Assembly: GCA_965372015.1 (NCBI GenBank)
Contig: CBDVAP010000006.1
Span: 1 to 50,165 of the forward strand
Length of the DNA: 50,165 nt
Source of the DNA: JACZSB01 sp965372015
GTDB lineage: Bacteria; Fidelibacterota; Marinisomatia; SCGC-AAA003-L08; TS1B11
Direction: 5' to 3'
Position numbers and translations under genes: made by a program. Under the pieces are notes generated by a model. That model did no database searches. It saw only the letters and a program-made list of their open reading frames with translations, and was not told where the DNA came from. How positions within the stretch are numbered: the first letter of the stretch is position 1; each line of letters opens with the position of its first letter. Positions 7,334 to 15,868 of this stretch are shown here, in pieces.

Positions 7334-8800
7334 TCAATAGGCCTTGGCCAGGATCACCTCATATTGGGCTGGTTTTCCAGAGTGAATGCACTTTAGGCCT
7401 TTGGGATTCTGGTTCTCCGGGATAACTCGAATTGTGGCTTTAGTCTCATCTTGAATTGCAGCCTCGGTTTCCGATTCGCCGTCCCAGCCACAGCGGGCAA
7501 AGCCACCTTGCTCAATTATCTCTTTAAAGGCCTCCCAGTCCTTGGGCTGGTGAGTATTTGCTTCTCGGAAATCGAGGGCCTGCCGGAAAAGCGCACTTTG
7601 GATCTCATCCAATAGCGGAGGAATAAGGGTTGCTATATTCGCCGAGGGGATGTTTTGCTTTTCCCCGCTACCCCGCCGAACCAAAACGGCACTGTTCTCC
7701 GCGACATCGCGAGGTCCGATCTCCACCCGCAAAGGGGCGCCTTTCATTTCCCAGTCACTGAACTTGAATCCTGGTGATACCGTATCCCTGGCATCCAGGT
7801 GAACACGGATCCCGTTTTCGGAAATGCTATTACATATCCTGGTGGCCTCTTCGAGGACCAGAGCACGAGTGTCATCCTTGTAAATAGGCACGATCACTAC
7901 CTGGTAGGGAGCAATGCGGGGCGGCAGCCGTAATCCCCGGTCGTCACCGTGCGCCATAACTATTGCCCCCACCAAGCGGGTAGTTACGCCCCAACTGGTG
8001 GCGTACACATATTCCTCCTCATTGTGCTGATTGCGAAAAGTCACGTCGAAGGCCTTGGCAAAGTTCTGGCCTAGATAGTGCGAAGTTCCCGCCTGGAGCG
8101 CGCGCTTGTCACCCATCATGGCCTCAATGGTATAGGTATCCACCGCGCCGGCGAATTTCTCGGCCTCGGATTTGACGCCCTTGATCACAGGCAGCGCCAT
8201 TTCGGTTTCAATCACGTCCCGGTAAATATCGAGGATCCGGAGCGCTTCTTCTTCCGCTTCGGCGGCAGTAGCATGGGCGGTGTGACCTTCCTGCCAGAGG
8301 AATTCAGTGGTGCGCAGGAACAGACGCGTGCGCAGCTCCCAGCGGACTATATTAGCCCACTGATTGATCAAGATAGGCAGATCGCGGTAGGAGTTAACCC
8401 AGCGTTTATACATGGACCAGATCACGGTCTCACTGGTTGGGCGGATAATCAGCTCCTCCTCCAGCTTGGCATCGGGGTCAACCTCGAGACCGCCATCGGC
8501 TGAGGCGCGCAAGCGGTGGTGGGTAACCACGGCGCACTCCTTGGCGAAACCCTCCACATGCTCGGCTTCCTTGCTAAGGAACGATTTGGGAATGAGCAGC
8601 GGGAAGTAGGCATTCACGTGGCCGGTGGCTTTAAAGCGTGAGTCCAGCGCAGCCTTCAGCAGTTCCCAGATGGCATAGCCGTAGGGCCGGATGACCATGC
8701 TGCCGCGCACCGGGCCATAATCCGCCAACTCGGCTTTGAGCACCACGTCGGTGTACCAGCGGGCATAGTCCTGTGATCGGGGAGTGACGCCTTTCGACAT
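7334..8800 (-). CDS. proS: Prolyl-tRNA synthetase, short (archaeal/eukaryote-like) type
   Basis: The 488-aa class II synthetase charges tRNA-Pro. Visible motifs are the N-terminal 'DYARWYTDVVLKAELADYG', motif 2 around 'LRTRLFLRTTEFLWQEGHT', and motif 3 around 'WGVTTRLVGAIVMAHGDD'. The short form ends in a C-terminal domain with 'CGWDGESETEAAIQDET' and 'KCIHSGKPA' and a terminal Tyr. It lacks the editing insertion of the long bacterial form. ATG at 8800 (MSKGVTPRSQDYARW) is chosen because the frame upstream, open to 8932, is only a Thr-Ala repeat and Pro-rich sequence with no homology to ProRS. The secreted protein at 6499-7305 follows after 28 nt. Confidence 0.95.
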   Translation of the reverse strand: MSKGVTPRSQDYARWYTDVVLKAELADYGPVRGSMVIRPYGYAIWELLKAALDSRFKATGHVNAYFPLLIPKSFLSKEAEHVEGFAKECAVVTHHRLRASADGGLEVDPDAKLEEELIIRPTSETVIWSMYKRWVNSYRDLPILINQWANIVRWELRTRLFLRTTEFLWQEGHTAHATAAEAEEEALRILDIYRDVIETEMALPVIKGVKSEAEKFAGAVDTYTIEAMMGDKRALQAGTSHYLGQNFAKAFDVTFRNQHNEEEYVYATSWGVTTRLVGAIVMAHGDDRGLRLPPRIAPYQVVIVPIYKDDTRALVLEEATRICNSISENGIRVHLDARDTVSPGFKFSDWEMKGAPLRVEIGPRDVAENSAVLVRRGSGEKQNIPSANIATLIPPLLDEIQSALFRQALDFREANTHQPKDWEAFKEIIEQGGFARCGWDGESETEAAIQDETKATIRVIPENQNPKGLKCIHSGKPAQYEVILAKAY

Positions 8801-8863
8801 GGGGCCAAAGTTAGGGGGCGGGGCGGGGGAAATGGAAGGGGTGAAGGGGTAGGTAGAGGGAGT

Positions 8864-8926
8864 TGCAGTGGCAGTAGCAGTAGCAGTGGCAGTAGCAGTT
8901 GCCGTAGCAGTAGGCAGTCGGCAGTC
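8864..8926. repeat. Hexanucleotide tandem repeat (GCAGTA/GCAGTG)
   Basis: About nine imperfect copies of a 6-nt unit (GCAGTA, GCAGTG, GCAGTT and variants) lie 60-130 nt upstream of the proS start. On the minus strand the unit reads Thr-Ala in the proS frame, so changes in copy number would not shift frame. Confidence 0.8.
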
Positions 8927-9194
8927 GTCCAAACCCGAGCCAGGGCCACCTTATACCCCGCTTATGCCCATCTGCGACCCACCTTATACCCATCCGATGC
9001 CTAGCAAAAGGCCATTAAAAGGCTAATGCTTGTCAACGGGAGCAGCTAGCCATTTGTTTTTTCAGATTAACCGCCAAGCCCGCCTTCGGACGGGCCTCGG
9101 GGGCGCAAAAGACGCCAAGAAGAGTTTAAGGCAATGAGAATGAAGAGGTTAATATCTGTTATATACCGGAATACATATGTCGATACCGGAACCA

Positions 9195-9660
9195 ACCTCA
9201 CCCCTTCGATAGGCTCAGGGCAGGCCCTTCGATCCGCCCATCCGACAAACTCCCCCGCCCTGGCCGGGCAGGCCGATGGCGGGGTCCAGGGCATGCATTT
9301 CAAAGAGCGGGGGGAATATAGGTATTATTAGGAGTTCTGTCGTTCGCCTAGTGCGCGGAACAGCGGTCAGCCGTAAGCCATTAGCTAGAGAGATTCCTCA
9401 CTTCGTTCGGAATGACAAAGCTGTGGCGTGCTGTTGTTCGCCTGGTGCGCGGAGCCCAGACGCGGTCCTTCGAGAACCCTTTGACTCCGCTCAGGACAAG
9501 CCTCAGGGTGACGCCGTCAGCTTCATACTATTATCGATCGGCAATATACAATCTACAATTCCCTCTGCCGCTCGCCAGGTGCGCGAAGCACTCGTCCGGT
9601 GCCAGTAGTCCGTAGTCCGCCGGAGAGATTCCTCACTGCATTCGGAATGACAGGGCGGTG
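9195..9660. repeat. Cluster of dispersed repeats in a gene-free region
   Basis: Three repeat families are interleaved. (1) GAGATTCCTCACTTCGTTCG followed by GAATGACA at 9388-9417, with a variant at 9623-9652. (2) 'CTTCGATAGGCTCAGGGCAGG' type motifs at 9201-9226 and 9476-9513, similar to 36971-37036. (3) The CGCCTGGTGCGCG repeat at 9339-9358, 9434-9453 and 9567-9587. Families 1 and 2 resemble extragenic repeats found widely in bacterial genomes. Short open frames here are repeat-derived. Confidence 0.65.
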
Positions 9661-9699
9661 GAGTGCTGTGCCTGGTGGTCGCTGGAAATGCTGACATGA

Positions 9700-10700
9700 A
9701 ATGAACATGCCAGGCGAGAAAGTAAATATCCTGCGCGGTTAATCAGGAGAGTTGTTTGAATCACACAATATAGAGTGGTTACAATGGAAATATTTTTAAT
9801 CATCTACTAGGCTGATATACTATCAGTTTCCTGTTACAAGCAACGTCCACGATGCTGCGGTTGTTCTCGGTAGGTAATAACGTCCTTCTACTGTAACATT
9901 TTCTCAGGAGTTAATATGTGCTAATTGTTCGCGTTGTTACCGGTCTATTAAAATGGCGTTGCATTTCCTGAACCAACAGAAACATTTATTGGTGAATAAC
10001 AGGCGTTACTTATAAGCGAATGTTTCTACCATAAATCACATCAATACACTCGTTGGTCCATACGCATTTGTAACAGCGCATTCTGATCCTGTATATATAG
10101 CAGACCTTAGATTCTTATTAACTAGATTAATATATTACATATGAGCAGGTGGTTTTAGGGTCCGTTTCTAAGTAATAATAATACCCACCAAAAAGGCCGA
10201 ACACAATTGGGCTTTCCTCTCGATAAAGTGGTTGAAAGCAATTCTATACAAAACACCAGTTCTTAACGCTAATATTATGTGTTACTATACCAGCAATATA
10301 TAAGCGAGTAGGAGTCAAATAATAAATACAAGTAATAAGGGTATTATAAGGGTGAGAAAACATTTCAAATATAAGTGCATGAAAACAGTTAATCCAATTG
10401 CAAATAATGCGTCATCCATATACGGAGAAGAACAAAGTATATATAGAGGCATATCAAGACGGGGTGAAACAACAATAACAAAATTGTGTTAAAGGGGATA
10501 AATGAATCTTGTAGGAAAACAGAATGAAGAGGCAATGAAAACAGCAAATATGAGAGGGAAATGGAGGTTCATTTAACTACTGAGTAAAGCACCTAAAGCG
10601 AAAGGATGAAAAACAAAGAGGAAATAACAGATAGGAGGAGAATCCGGAAACGAAGTTGCAGGAGAAAGAAAACAATAGGTTCTTTATGTGGTGGATATCC
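9700..10700. other. AT-rich gene-free stretch
   Basis: Base composition drops sharply to AT-rich here compared with all flanking genes, and both strands are full of stops. The right part (about 10,400-10,720) is purine-rich on the plus strand. No gene, RNA or mobile element was recognised. It could be a decayed acquired segment or an undetected non-coding region. Confidence 0.5.
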
Positions 10701-10717
10701 AGAAAGGAGGATTGGGC

Positions 10718-11752
10718 TTACCAAACGTTCCCTGGAAGATAAGACTCGACTTGTTGCTGAGTTGCAATGGGTAAAGCAGAGAGGAAATCCAATCCAGTGG
10801 AAGCCTCGATGGCATCGATAGTGGTAAGGAAATCGCTGTAACTGTTGCCACTAAGGTTTCTATTGGCTAGAAGGAAAGCAAGGGCCTCTATGTTGTCCGG
10901 GTCATTGGAATCTACCACGATCTTGAAGAAGTGTGTGGGAACAGCCACGCGATTGGAACCGATTACCCGGTAGCGGACACTGTCACCATTGGCGGCGAAG
11001 ACCGGGCCGGTGATAATTGTCAACGATCCGCGCTGTTGAACCCAACCACGAACGGCATCTTCCAGATAACGCCAGATGTGGCGGTTAAAAGCGATCCCAA
11101 CCTGGGGAGACATGTTGGACAGTAGAAAGCTCTGGGACATTACGCTCTCACTCCTGTTCATGTCGGCGGCGGGAGCCTGATGACCGCGGTCTAAGCCGCT
11201 GCCGCTGTAGTCGGCCAGCGCGGAGCGGGAACCAATGGGGATGGCAGTGTCGGCCCGGAAATCGTTGGAACGCTCAGCAGGACCGTTAAGGTCCTCCGGC
11301 GACAACTCATATTGGACCCATAGGGGTATCTTTAAACGGGCATCCGCAGCTAAGGCGTATCCTTCGCGCACCAGTTCAAAAACGGCTCGCGGTTGGCCCA
11401 ATCTCAAATGTCTGGCAGCGAATCCCTCCTGCTGGGTTGTAAGCTCGGTTGTTGTCTCCGCTATATCTGTGACCGGGAACTCGCCGCTATGGCGTCGCAC
11501 CAAAGTGCGGTAGATCCAGCCGGCCTGACCGGGAGTGCTCTGGTAAACGTGATAATAGCCCTTGGTTTGGCGTCCTTCATCCAGCAGGTGCAGGTAAGTA
11601 TCCGGCGCCACCCGAGCGATAATCGTACTGCCGCCAACCGGCTCGGCCTTGATGGTGGCGGACCGGCTGACCTCCAGATAATCCCCGAAGGCCACGCCGG
11701 CGGCAGCCACCAGCAAAAACAACAGTCGCAGCAGCCCACGCCTGCCGGTCAT
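10718..11752 (-). CDS. Secreted DNA/RNA non-specific endonuclease (NUC1 family)
   Basis: The 344-aa protein has an N-terminal signal segment (residues 6-23). An SH3-like region (about 25-85, 'YLEVSRSATIKAEP', 'GWIYRTLV') could bind the cell wall or a surface. The nuclease domain (about 115-335) has the DRGH active-site motif at 188-191, with H191 the general base, then 'APAADMN' and 'FLLSNMSPQ' with the metal-binding Asn, and 'FNRHIWRYLE'. Enzymes of this family cut DNA and RNA outside the cytoplasm, for nutrition, defence or biofilm DNA. Its ATG overlaps the stop of the upstream membrane protein gene in ATGA, which implies translational coupling. A good sigma-70 promoter precedes the pair. 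Confidence 0.92.
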   Translation of the reverse strand: MTGRRGLLRLLFLLVAAAGVAFGDYLEVSRSATIKAEPVGGSTIIARVAPDTYLHLLDEGRQTKGYYHVYQSTPGQAGWIYRTLVRRHSGEFPVTDIAETTTELTTQQEGFAARHLRLGQPRAVFELVREGYALAADARLKIPLWVQYELSPEDLNGPAERSNDFRADTAIPIGSRSALADYSGSGLDRGHQAPAADMNRSESVMSQSFLLSNMSPQVGIAFNRHIWRYLEDAVRGWVQQRGSLTIITGPVFAANGDSVRYRVIGSNRVAVPTHFFKIVVDSNDPDNIEALAFLLANRNLSGNSYSDFLTTIDAIEASTGLDFLSALPIATQQQVESYLPGNVW

Positions 11753-12129
11753 TGCTTTGGTTCCTCTTTATTCTCTGCATCCTTGGCGGCCTGGGCAGTG
11801 CTTTTTGCGCCGATCACATCACGGAATAGTTTGATGGAGGCCTTACTACCGCCGGCAATCACTGCCGCGGTGATGAGTTCGCCATAGATAGTCACATGTT
11901 CTTTGGGGAAAAGAATGCTGAGGGCGTCGAACTCCCAGTACCAACAGACCAAGGCCGCCAACGAGAATGCGATAATTTCCTTAAGGCCCTTACCTTTGGC
12001 CCGGTTGACGAAAGAGCGGTGCTCGAAGAGTACTGCCAGAGCACGCTCCAGAATGAAAGCCAGAATCACGATGGCGAAGAATACCTCGATCAGGCGTTCT
12101 CCATTAAGATGAAAAAGGTTGGGGTCCAT
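11749..12129 (-). CDS. Small membrane protein upstream of the nuclease
   Basis: The 126-aa protein is not a recognised family. A hydrophobic segment lies near residues 14-34 (VFFAIVILAFILERALAVLF), a second near 50-70 (EIIAFSLAALVCWYW) and a weaker one near 85-100. The tail is charged and Lys/Glu-rich. ATG at 12129 is chosen over an upstream start because GGAGGAG sits just before it. It overlaps the nuclease start by 4 nt, so the two are made together. A role in export or membrane association of the nuclease is conceivable but not shown. Confidence 0.75.
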   Translation of the reverse strand: MDPNLFHLNGERLIEVFFAIVILAFILERALAVLFEHRSFVNRAKGKGLKEIIAFSLAALVCWYWEFDALSILFPKEHVTIYGELITAAVIAGGSKASIKLFRDVIGAKSTAQAAKDAENKEEPKQ

Positions 12130-12215
12130 GCTGCTCCTCCCACCGGGTAAGGGCTCCACTGTCTCCGGCAAGTCCACCCAGCTGCTACTGATGGTGAAGG
12201 TTAGTCCAGGGCCTT

Positions 12216-12244
12216 ATTTTAGCACAATAAAGCGCTTCTGTCAA
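12216..12244 (-). promoter_or_regulatory. Sigma-70 promoter for the membrane protein-nuclease pair
   Basis: On the minus strand TTGACA and TAAAAT are separated by exactly 17 nt. The -10 lies about 87 nt upstream of the ATG at 12129. The match to the consensus is excellent (6/6 at -35, 5/6 at -10). Confidence 0.8.
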
Positions 12245-12438
12245 TATTAATTTGCTATTACGGCTGGTAGATTATGGGGTGAGCCCCCAAAGAGGAGTCT
12301 GTTTATCGACTGATACCGGACAGTAATTTGCGCATATTAGCATGTCGCTCTCTTACCGCCGGCTGCCAGCCCTGGGGACGAATAGGCCGTAGATCAATGC
12401 CCGTTTCGCCGCCGGCACAGACGCCTCTTTCCAAGTAT

Positions 12439-14502
12439 TTAACGCATCAGTATCATTCCGGCCGTAGGCGGGATGCTGATTACCCCCGACAGTCCGGAGA
12501 CGATAGATTTTGTGCCGGCCTTGCTCCAGGTGGCCACCGCTGTCCAGTGTTCTCCCCCCGGCAGGGCAAACTCATCAGCCTGGAGCGGGTGACCATTGAG
12601 AATCACGAAGAAATCAACTTGATCACCAGCCCTCCCATGGGGCAGCAGCATGGCCAAACCGAGATCGCTACGCCCGGGGAAGAACTGAATCCGGCGCGGA
12701 TCGATCCGGCGCAGTGTACCGTACTCCCGCCGCAGTTTAATCAAGCCGCGATAATAATTAAACAGATTGCGATTGAATTCTTTAAAACGCCAGTCGATAT
12801 AACAGACTTCATCCTCTTGCCCGGACGCATTGAAACGGCTGTGGGCGAATTCCTGGCCGGCGGGGATCAGCACGGCGCCCTGGGCGGTAAGCAAGCTCAG
12901 CGCAGCCAGGGCATTGTAAGCCAGCTGTTTGCCCCGGGTAGTGCCTTGACCGGTGCGGTCGATAACCGGTCGCTGCGGATCGACGAACCCTCCGGCGATG
13001 CGGATGAAATCACCCAGTGGGCGCCCGCTGTGCGAGGCCAGATAGTTGACGGCTTGGCCGGAGTGGTGAAACTGTCCGCCCAACTCGCGGGGCGAACCCC
13101 GGAAATAGCGCTCCAGGGTGGCCGGGTTGTTATCGCCGGACCAGCCGCCGAAGATAAAGCCGCGACCATTGCCGGAATTCGACCCCTTGATACCGTCGCG
13201 GAACTGATCGTTCCATACCGCCCAGCCCCAATCGGCTAACCGCTCGGCGGCTATAGTGTCCCCACCGGTATCACCAATTATCATGGCCTGGGGATTGACT
13301 TTACGGGCTTGGTCCAGTATTCCACGAGCAGTTACCTCATCGAAGCGGTCAGCGTTGGGGAAGCGGAATCCATCAACGTGATACTCGGTTTGCCACCAAT
13401 GCAGGGCATCAAGGATCAACCGCTGCACCATGGGTGCCTCCAGACGCAGTTGATAATCGCGATCATTATTAATTAGCGGCCGGCCCAGACTATCCAGGCG
13501 GAGGTAGTAGGACTTGTCGATGAATAATAGCGGCGACAGATCGGTGGGCGATACGGCTGAAAATGGCAGGTCCAGTATAACGGCAATGCCGTTTTGGTGC
13601 AACTCACGTACCAGCTCCTTGAGTTCGCGTACCTGAAACCCATCGCGTCCAATCCAGGCGTCAGGTTCATCGCCGGCGGTGGTGGCATGGTAGCCGGCCG
13701 GCGCCAGAAGGTGGCTGGTGGGATAACCGGCGTGATTGCACACAGGGGGCCGATCGTGATCCAGTCTTGTAGAGGTGGTCCGCTGGTTTCCGGGTGCATA
13801 GCGGTTGTAGTCGATCACCGGGAGCAGCTCCACCGCGTTTATGCCCAACTCCAGCAAGTGCGCCAGACCGCCGTCCTGGTTTTCGCCTACCAGGGCGAGA
13901 TAACCGCCGGGAACAGGGGCGCCGGCGTGAGCGGTCATGTCCCGCAGGTGCAGCTGGTATATGATGGCGTCCCGCAGCTCCAGACCGATCCAGGTATCGC
14001 CGTGCCAGGAAAAGTTGTCATGCAGGATTAATGACCGGCTGTGACGATCAGGGCTGTTGCGCGTGATGACCGCTTTCGAATAGGGATCGCTAATGATTCT
14101 GGTGGGATCGTAGTTGTGGCTGGGACCTTCGGGACCCCAAATCCGGTAGCCGTAGACCTGTCCTTCCAGGCGTCCCAGGCGAGCCACAGACCAGACGCCC
14201 TTTTTATCCCGCGACAGGGGTATTTCATCTCCGGCCAAGGCGTCGAAGCGGGGGAGCAGCACCAAACTGACCTGAGTGGCATGGGGCGCGAACAGTCGGA
14301 AAGTGGTGCGTCCCGCGAAAAAGGTGGCGCCCAGCGGCTGGTCGGAAACCAGTTTATCGCCATCGGATAAAGGGGCATAGATGCGCTGGCCGGAGCGCCC
14401 TATCCGCCCGGTCCCACTACAGCCCAGTTGCACCAAGACCATCAGCAGACCCAATGATGCGTTTAAGATCAGGCGGCGCAACCGGTGGGAGGTCAGTCTC
14501 AT
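12439..14502 (-). CDS. GH13 pullulanase/isoamylase-like lipoprotein, catalytic residues lost
   Basis: The 687-aa protein has an N-terminal signal ending in G-C (C28; an imperfect lipobox), a CBM48-like beta domain (about 55-130, 'TTFRLFAPHATQVSLVLL', 'YDP') and a TIM barrel. Barrel landmarks are clear ('YQLHLRDMT', 'LGINAVELLPV', 'YHVDGFRF', 'WAVWNDQFRD', 'VNYLASH'). All three catalytic positions are changed: the nucleophile Asp of FRFD is Pro382, the acid Glu of the IAEPW-type motif is Asp411, and the HDN/HDG motif is H-S-G (491-493). The NH of region I is also gone. Normal hydrolysis is therefore unlikely. It may bind glucans or have a structural role. It is monocistronic or follows the CDF gene (165-nt gap). 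Confidence 0.85.
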   Translation of the reverse strand: MRLTSHRLRRLILNASLGLLMVLVQLGCSGTGRIGRSGQRIYAPLSDGDKLVSDQPLGATFFAGRTTFRLFAPHATQVSLVLLPRFDALAGDEIPLSRDKKGVWSVARLGRLEGQVYGYRIWGPEGPSHNYDPTRIISDPYSKAVITRNSPDRHSRSLILHDNFSWHGDTWIGLELRDAIIYQLHLRDMTAHAGAPVPGGYLALVGENQDGGLAHLLELGINAVELLPVIDYNRYAPGNQRTTSTRLDHDRPPVCNHAGYPTSHLLAPAGYHATTAGDEPDAWIGRDGFQVRELKELVRELHQNGIAVILDLPFSAVSPTDLSPLLFIDKSYYLRLDSLGRPLINNDRDYQLRLEAPMVQRLILDALHWWQTEYHVDGFRFPNADRFDEVTARGILDQARKVNPQAMIIGDTGGDTIAAERLADWGWAVWNDQFRDGIKGSNSGNGRGFIFGGWSGDNNPATLERYFRGSPRELGGQFHHSGQAVNYLASHSGRPLGDFIRIAGGFVDPQRPVIDRTGQGTTRGKQLAYNALAALSLLTAQGAVLIPAGQEFAHSRFNASGQEDEVCYIDWRFKEFNRNLFNYYRGLIKLRREYGTLRRIDPRRIQFFPGRSDLGLAMLLPHGRAGDQVDFFVILNGHPLQADEFALPGGEHWTAVATWSKAGTKSIVSGLSGVISIPPTAGMILMR

Positions 14503-14667
14503 TTTTACCCGGGGACTCTAGTGACGATGGTTGTAACTCTCACTGATCGGTCAAACGTGGTTCTGTAACACTTTTAACACTGAATACTGCCCCAATCCCT
14601 TTTCAGAGGGAGCGAAATATAATACTACCGACCGTAGTGCCGAGCGGTAAACGCAGCGAAATAGTAA

Positions 14668-15843
14668 TTAGCGGTAGGTATGCAGCGGCGAGAGATGGAT
14701 GTCCACCTCGCTATCGGCGAAATGCTCTTTGAGAATATCGGCTAGTTGGCGACGGGCAGTTTCCTGCTGCTGCTTGTCGATGTCAGCCTTAACCTCTATC
14801 TCGACCAGGATCACTTTATGCTGCTGAGTCTCCACCACCCTCAGGTCCTGAAAGCCGGCAAAAACCTGTGAGCCGGACAGCAAAGCGTCCAATTTATCGG
14901 CGACCAACTGAACCATGGGATTATCCAGATCGATGGGATCGACGTGGACGATGGCGTAGGCCCCCAGCTGCTCCTGCAGGAAATCGGCCAGTTGCTCGGC
15001 GATATCATGGGCCTCCTGGACTGATAGGCGGCTGCTGACCTCGGCATGCAAACCGATGAATTGGTGTTGGCCGTATTTGTGGATGGTAATATCGTGTGCA
15101 TCGTGAATGTTGTCACGGCCCCGGCAGAGCTGCCTGATCCGATGCACCAGTTCCTCGGACGGGGCCTCGCCCATCAGGGGATCAATTACATCCTTGGCGA
15201 TGGCGAAGCCGGACCAGATCAGATACAGGCCAACCAACATCCCGCCGATACCGTCCAGGGCCGGAAATCCCAGGGAACTGCCCCAGACCGCCACCAGTAC
15301 CAGTACCGAACTGATAGCATCACTGCGATGGTGCCAGGCGTCGGCCGCCAGGGTGGAGGAATCGATCAACAGGCCCAGGGTCTTGGAAAATTTGCCCAGC
15401 CAGGCCTTGATAATAATAGTCAGCCCGATTACTACCAGCACCCAGGGGCTAGCGGTTACCGTCAGCGGGTCCATCAGCCGGCCCAGTGAGGATTTGATGA
15501 ACTCGAAGCCTACCACCCCCAGCATGATGGCGATAATCAAGGTAGCGATGTACTCGGCGCGGCCATGGCCGTAGGGGTGCTCCTTGTCGGCCGGCTTAGC
15601 GGCGATCTTAAACCCGAACAGCACAACAGCCGAAGTCGCCAGGTCGGAGACAGTGTGGATAGCGTCCGCGGTCAGGGCCAGGGAGTTTATCGCTAGCCCC
15701 AGGGCCATTTTTACTGCCGCCAGGCCGGCGTTTATTAAAATGCTGACCCAGGCCTCCAATCGTCCGATTTGGGCGCGGGCGGTGATTTTATCGCCTTGCC
15801 GGTACCTGGGAACGGCCACCTTGAGAATCAGCTCAGTAATCAT
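14668..15843 (-). CDS. Cation diffusion facilitator family transporter
   Basis: The 391-aa inner-membrane transporter exchanges divalent metal (Zn, Fe, Mn or similar) for protons. Metal-site motifs are seen in TM2 ('TADAIHTVSD') and TM5 ('LAADAWHHRSD'), each giving the HxxxD pattern. 'KPADKEHPYGHGRAEY' lies in the loop between TM2 and TM3. The C-terminal cytoplasmic domain (from about 215) has His-rich sites ('HDAHDITIHKYGQHQFIGLHAEV'-type segment), and an additional about 90 residues extend past the usual end ('LLSGSQVFAGFQDLRVVE' onward), making it longer than FieF. It is the last gene of the rlmN-to-CDF run, 25 nt after the M20 gene. Confidence 0.93.
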   Translation of the reverse strand: MITELILKVAVPRYRQGDKITARAQIGRLEAWVSILINAGLAAVKMALGLAINSLALTADAIHTVSDLATSAVVLFGFKIAAKPADKEHPYGHGRAEYIATLIIAIMLGVVGFEFIKSSLGRLMDPLTVTASPWVLVVIGLTIIIKAWLGKFSKTLGLLIDSSTLAADAWHHRSDAISSVLVLVAVWGSSLGFPALDGIGGMLVGLYLIWSGFAIAKDVIDPLMGEAPSEELVHRIRQLCRGRDNIHDAHDITIHKYGQHQFIGLHAEVSSRLSVQEAHDIAEQLADFLQEQLGAYAIVHVDPIDLDNPMVQLVADKLDALLSGSQVFAGFQDLRVVETQQHKVILVEIEVKADIDKQQQETARRQLADILKEHFADSEVDIHLSPLHTYR

Positions 15844-15868
15844 CCGGTACTTCCTACGCCTATAGACA

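Noticed and set aside
9067..9697. Several 60-110 codon frames on both strands
   Set aside because: They consist of dispersed repeat sequence, which is often open in several frames; no family features.
10606..10821. 71-codon plus-strand frame rich in Arg/Lys
   Set aside because: It comes from a purine-rich stretch and runs into the 3' end of the nuclease gene antisense; no convincing start or motif.
12328..13239. 303-codon plus-strand frame opposite the GH13 gene
   Set aside because: No motif or ribosome site; it is antisense to a complete GH13-family frame with clear domain landmarks.
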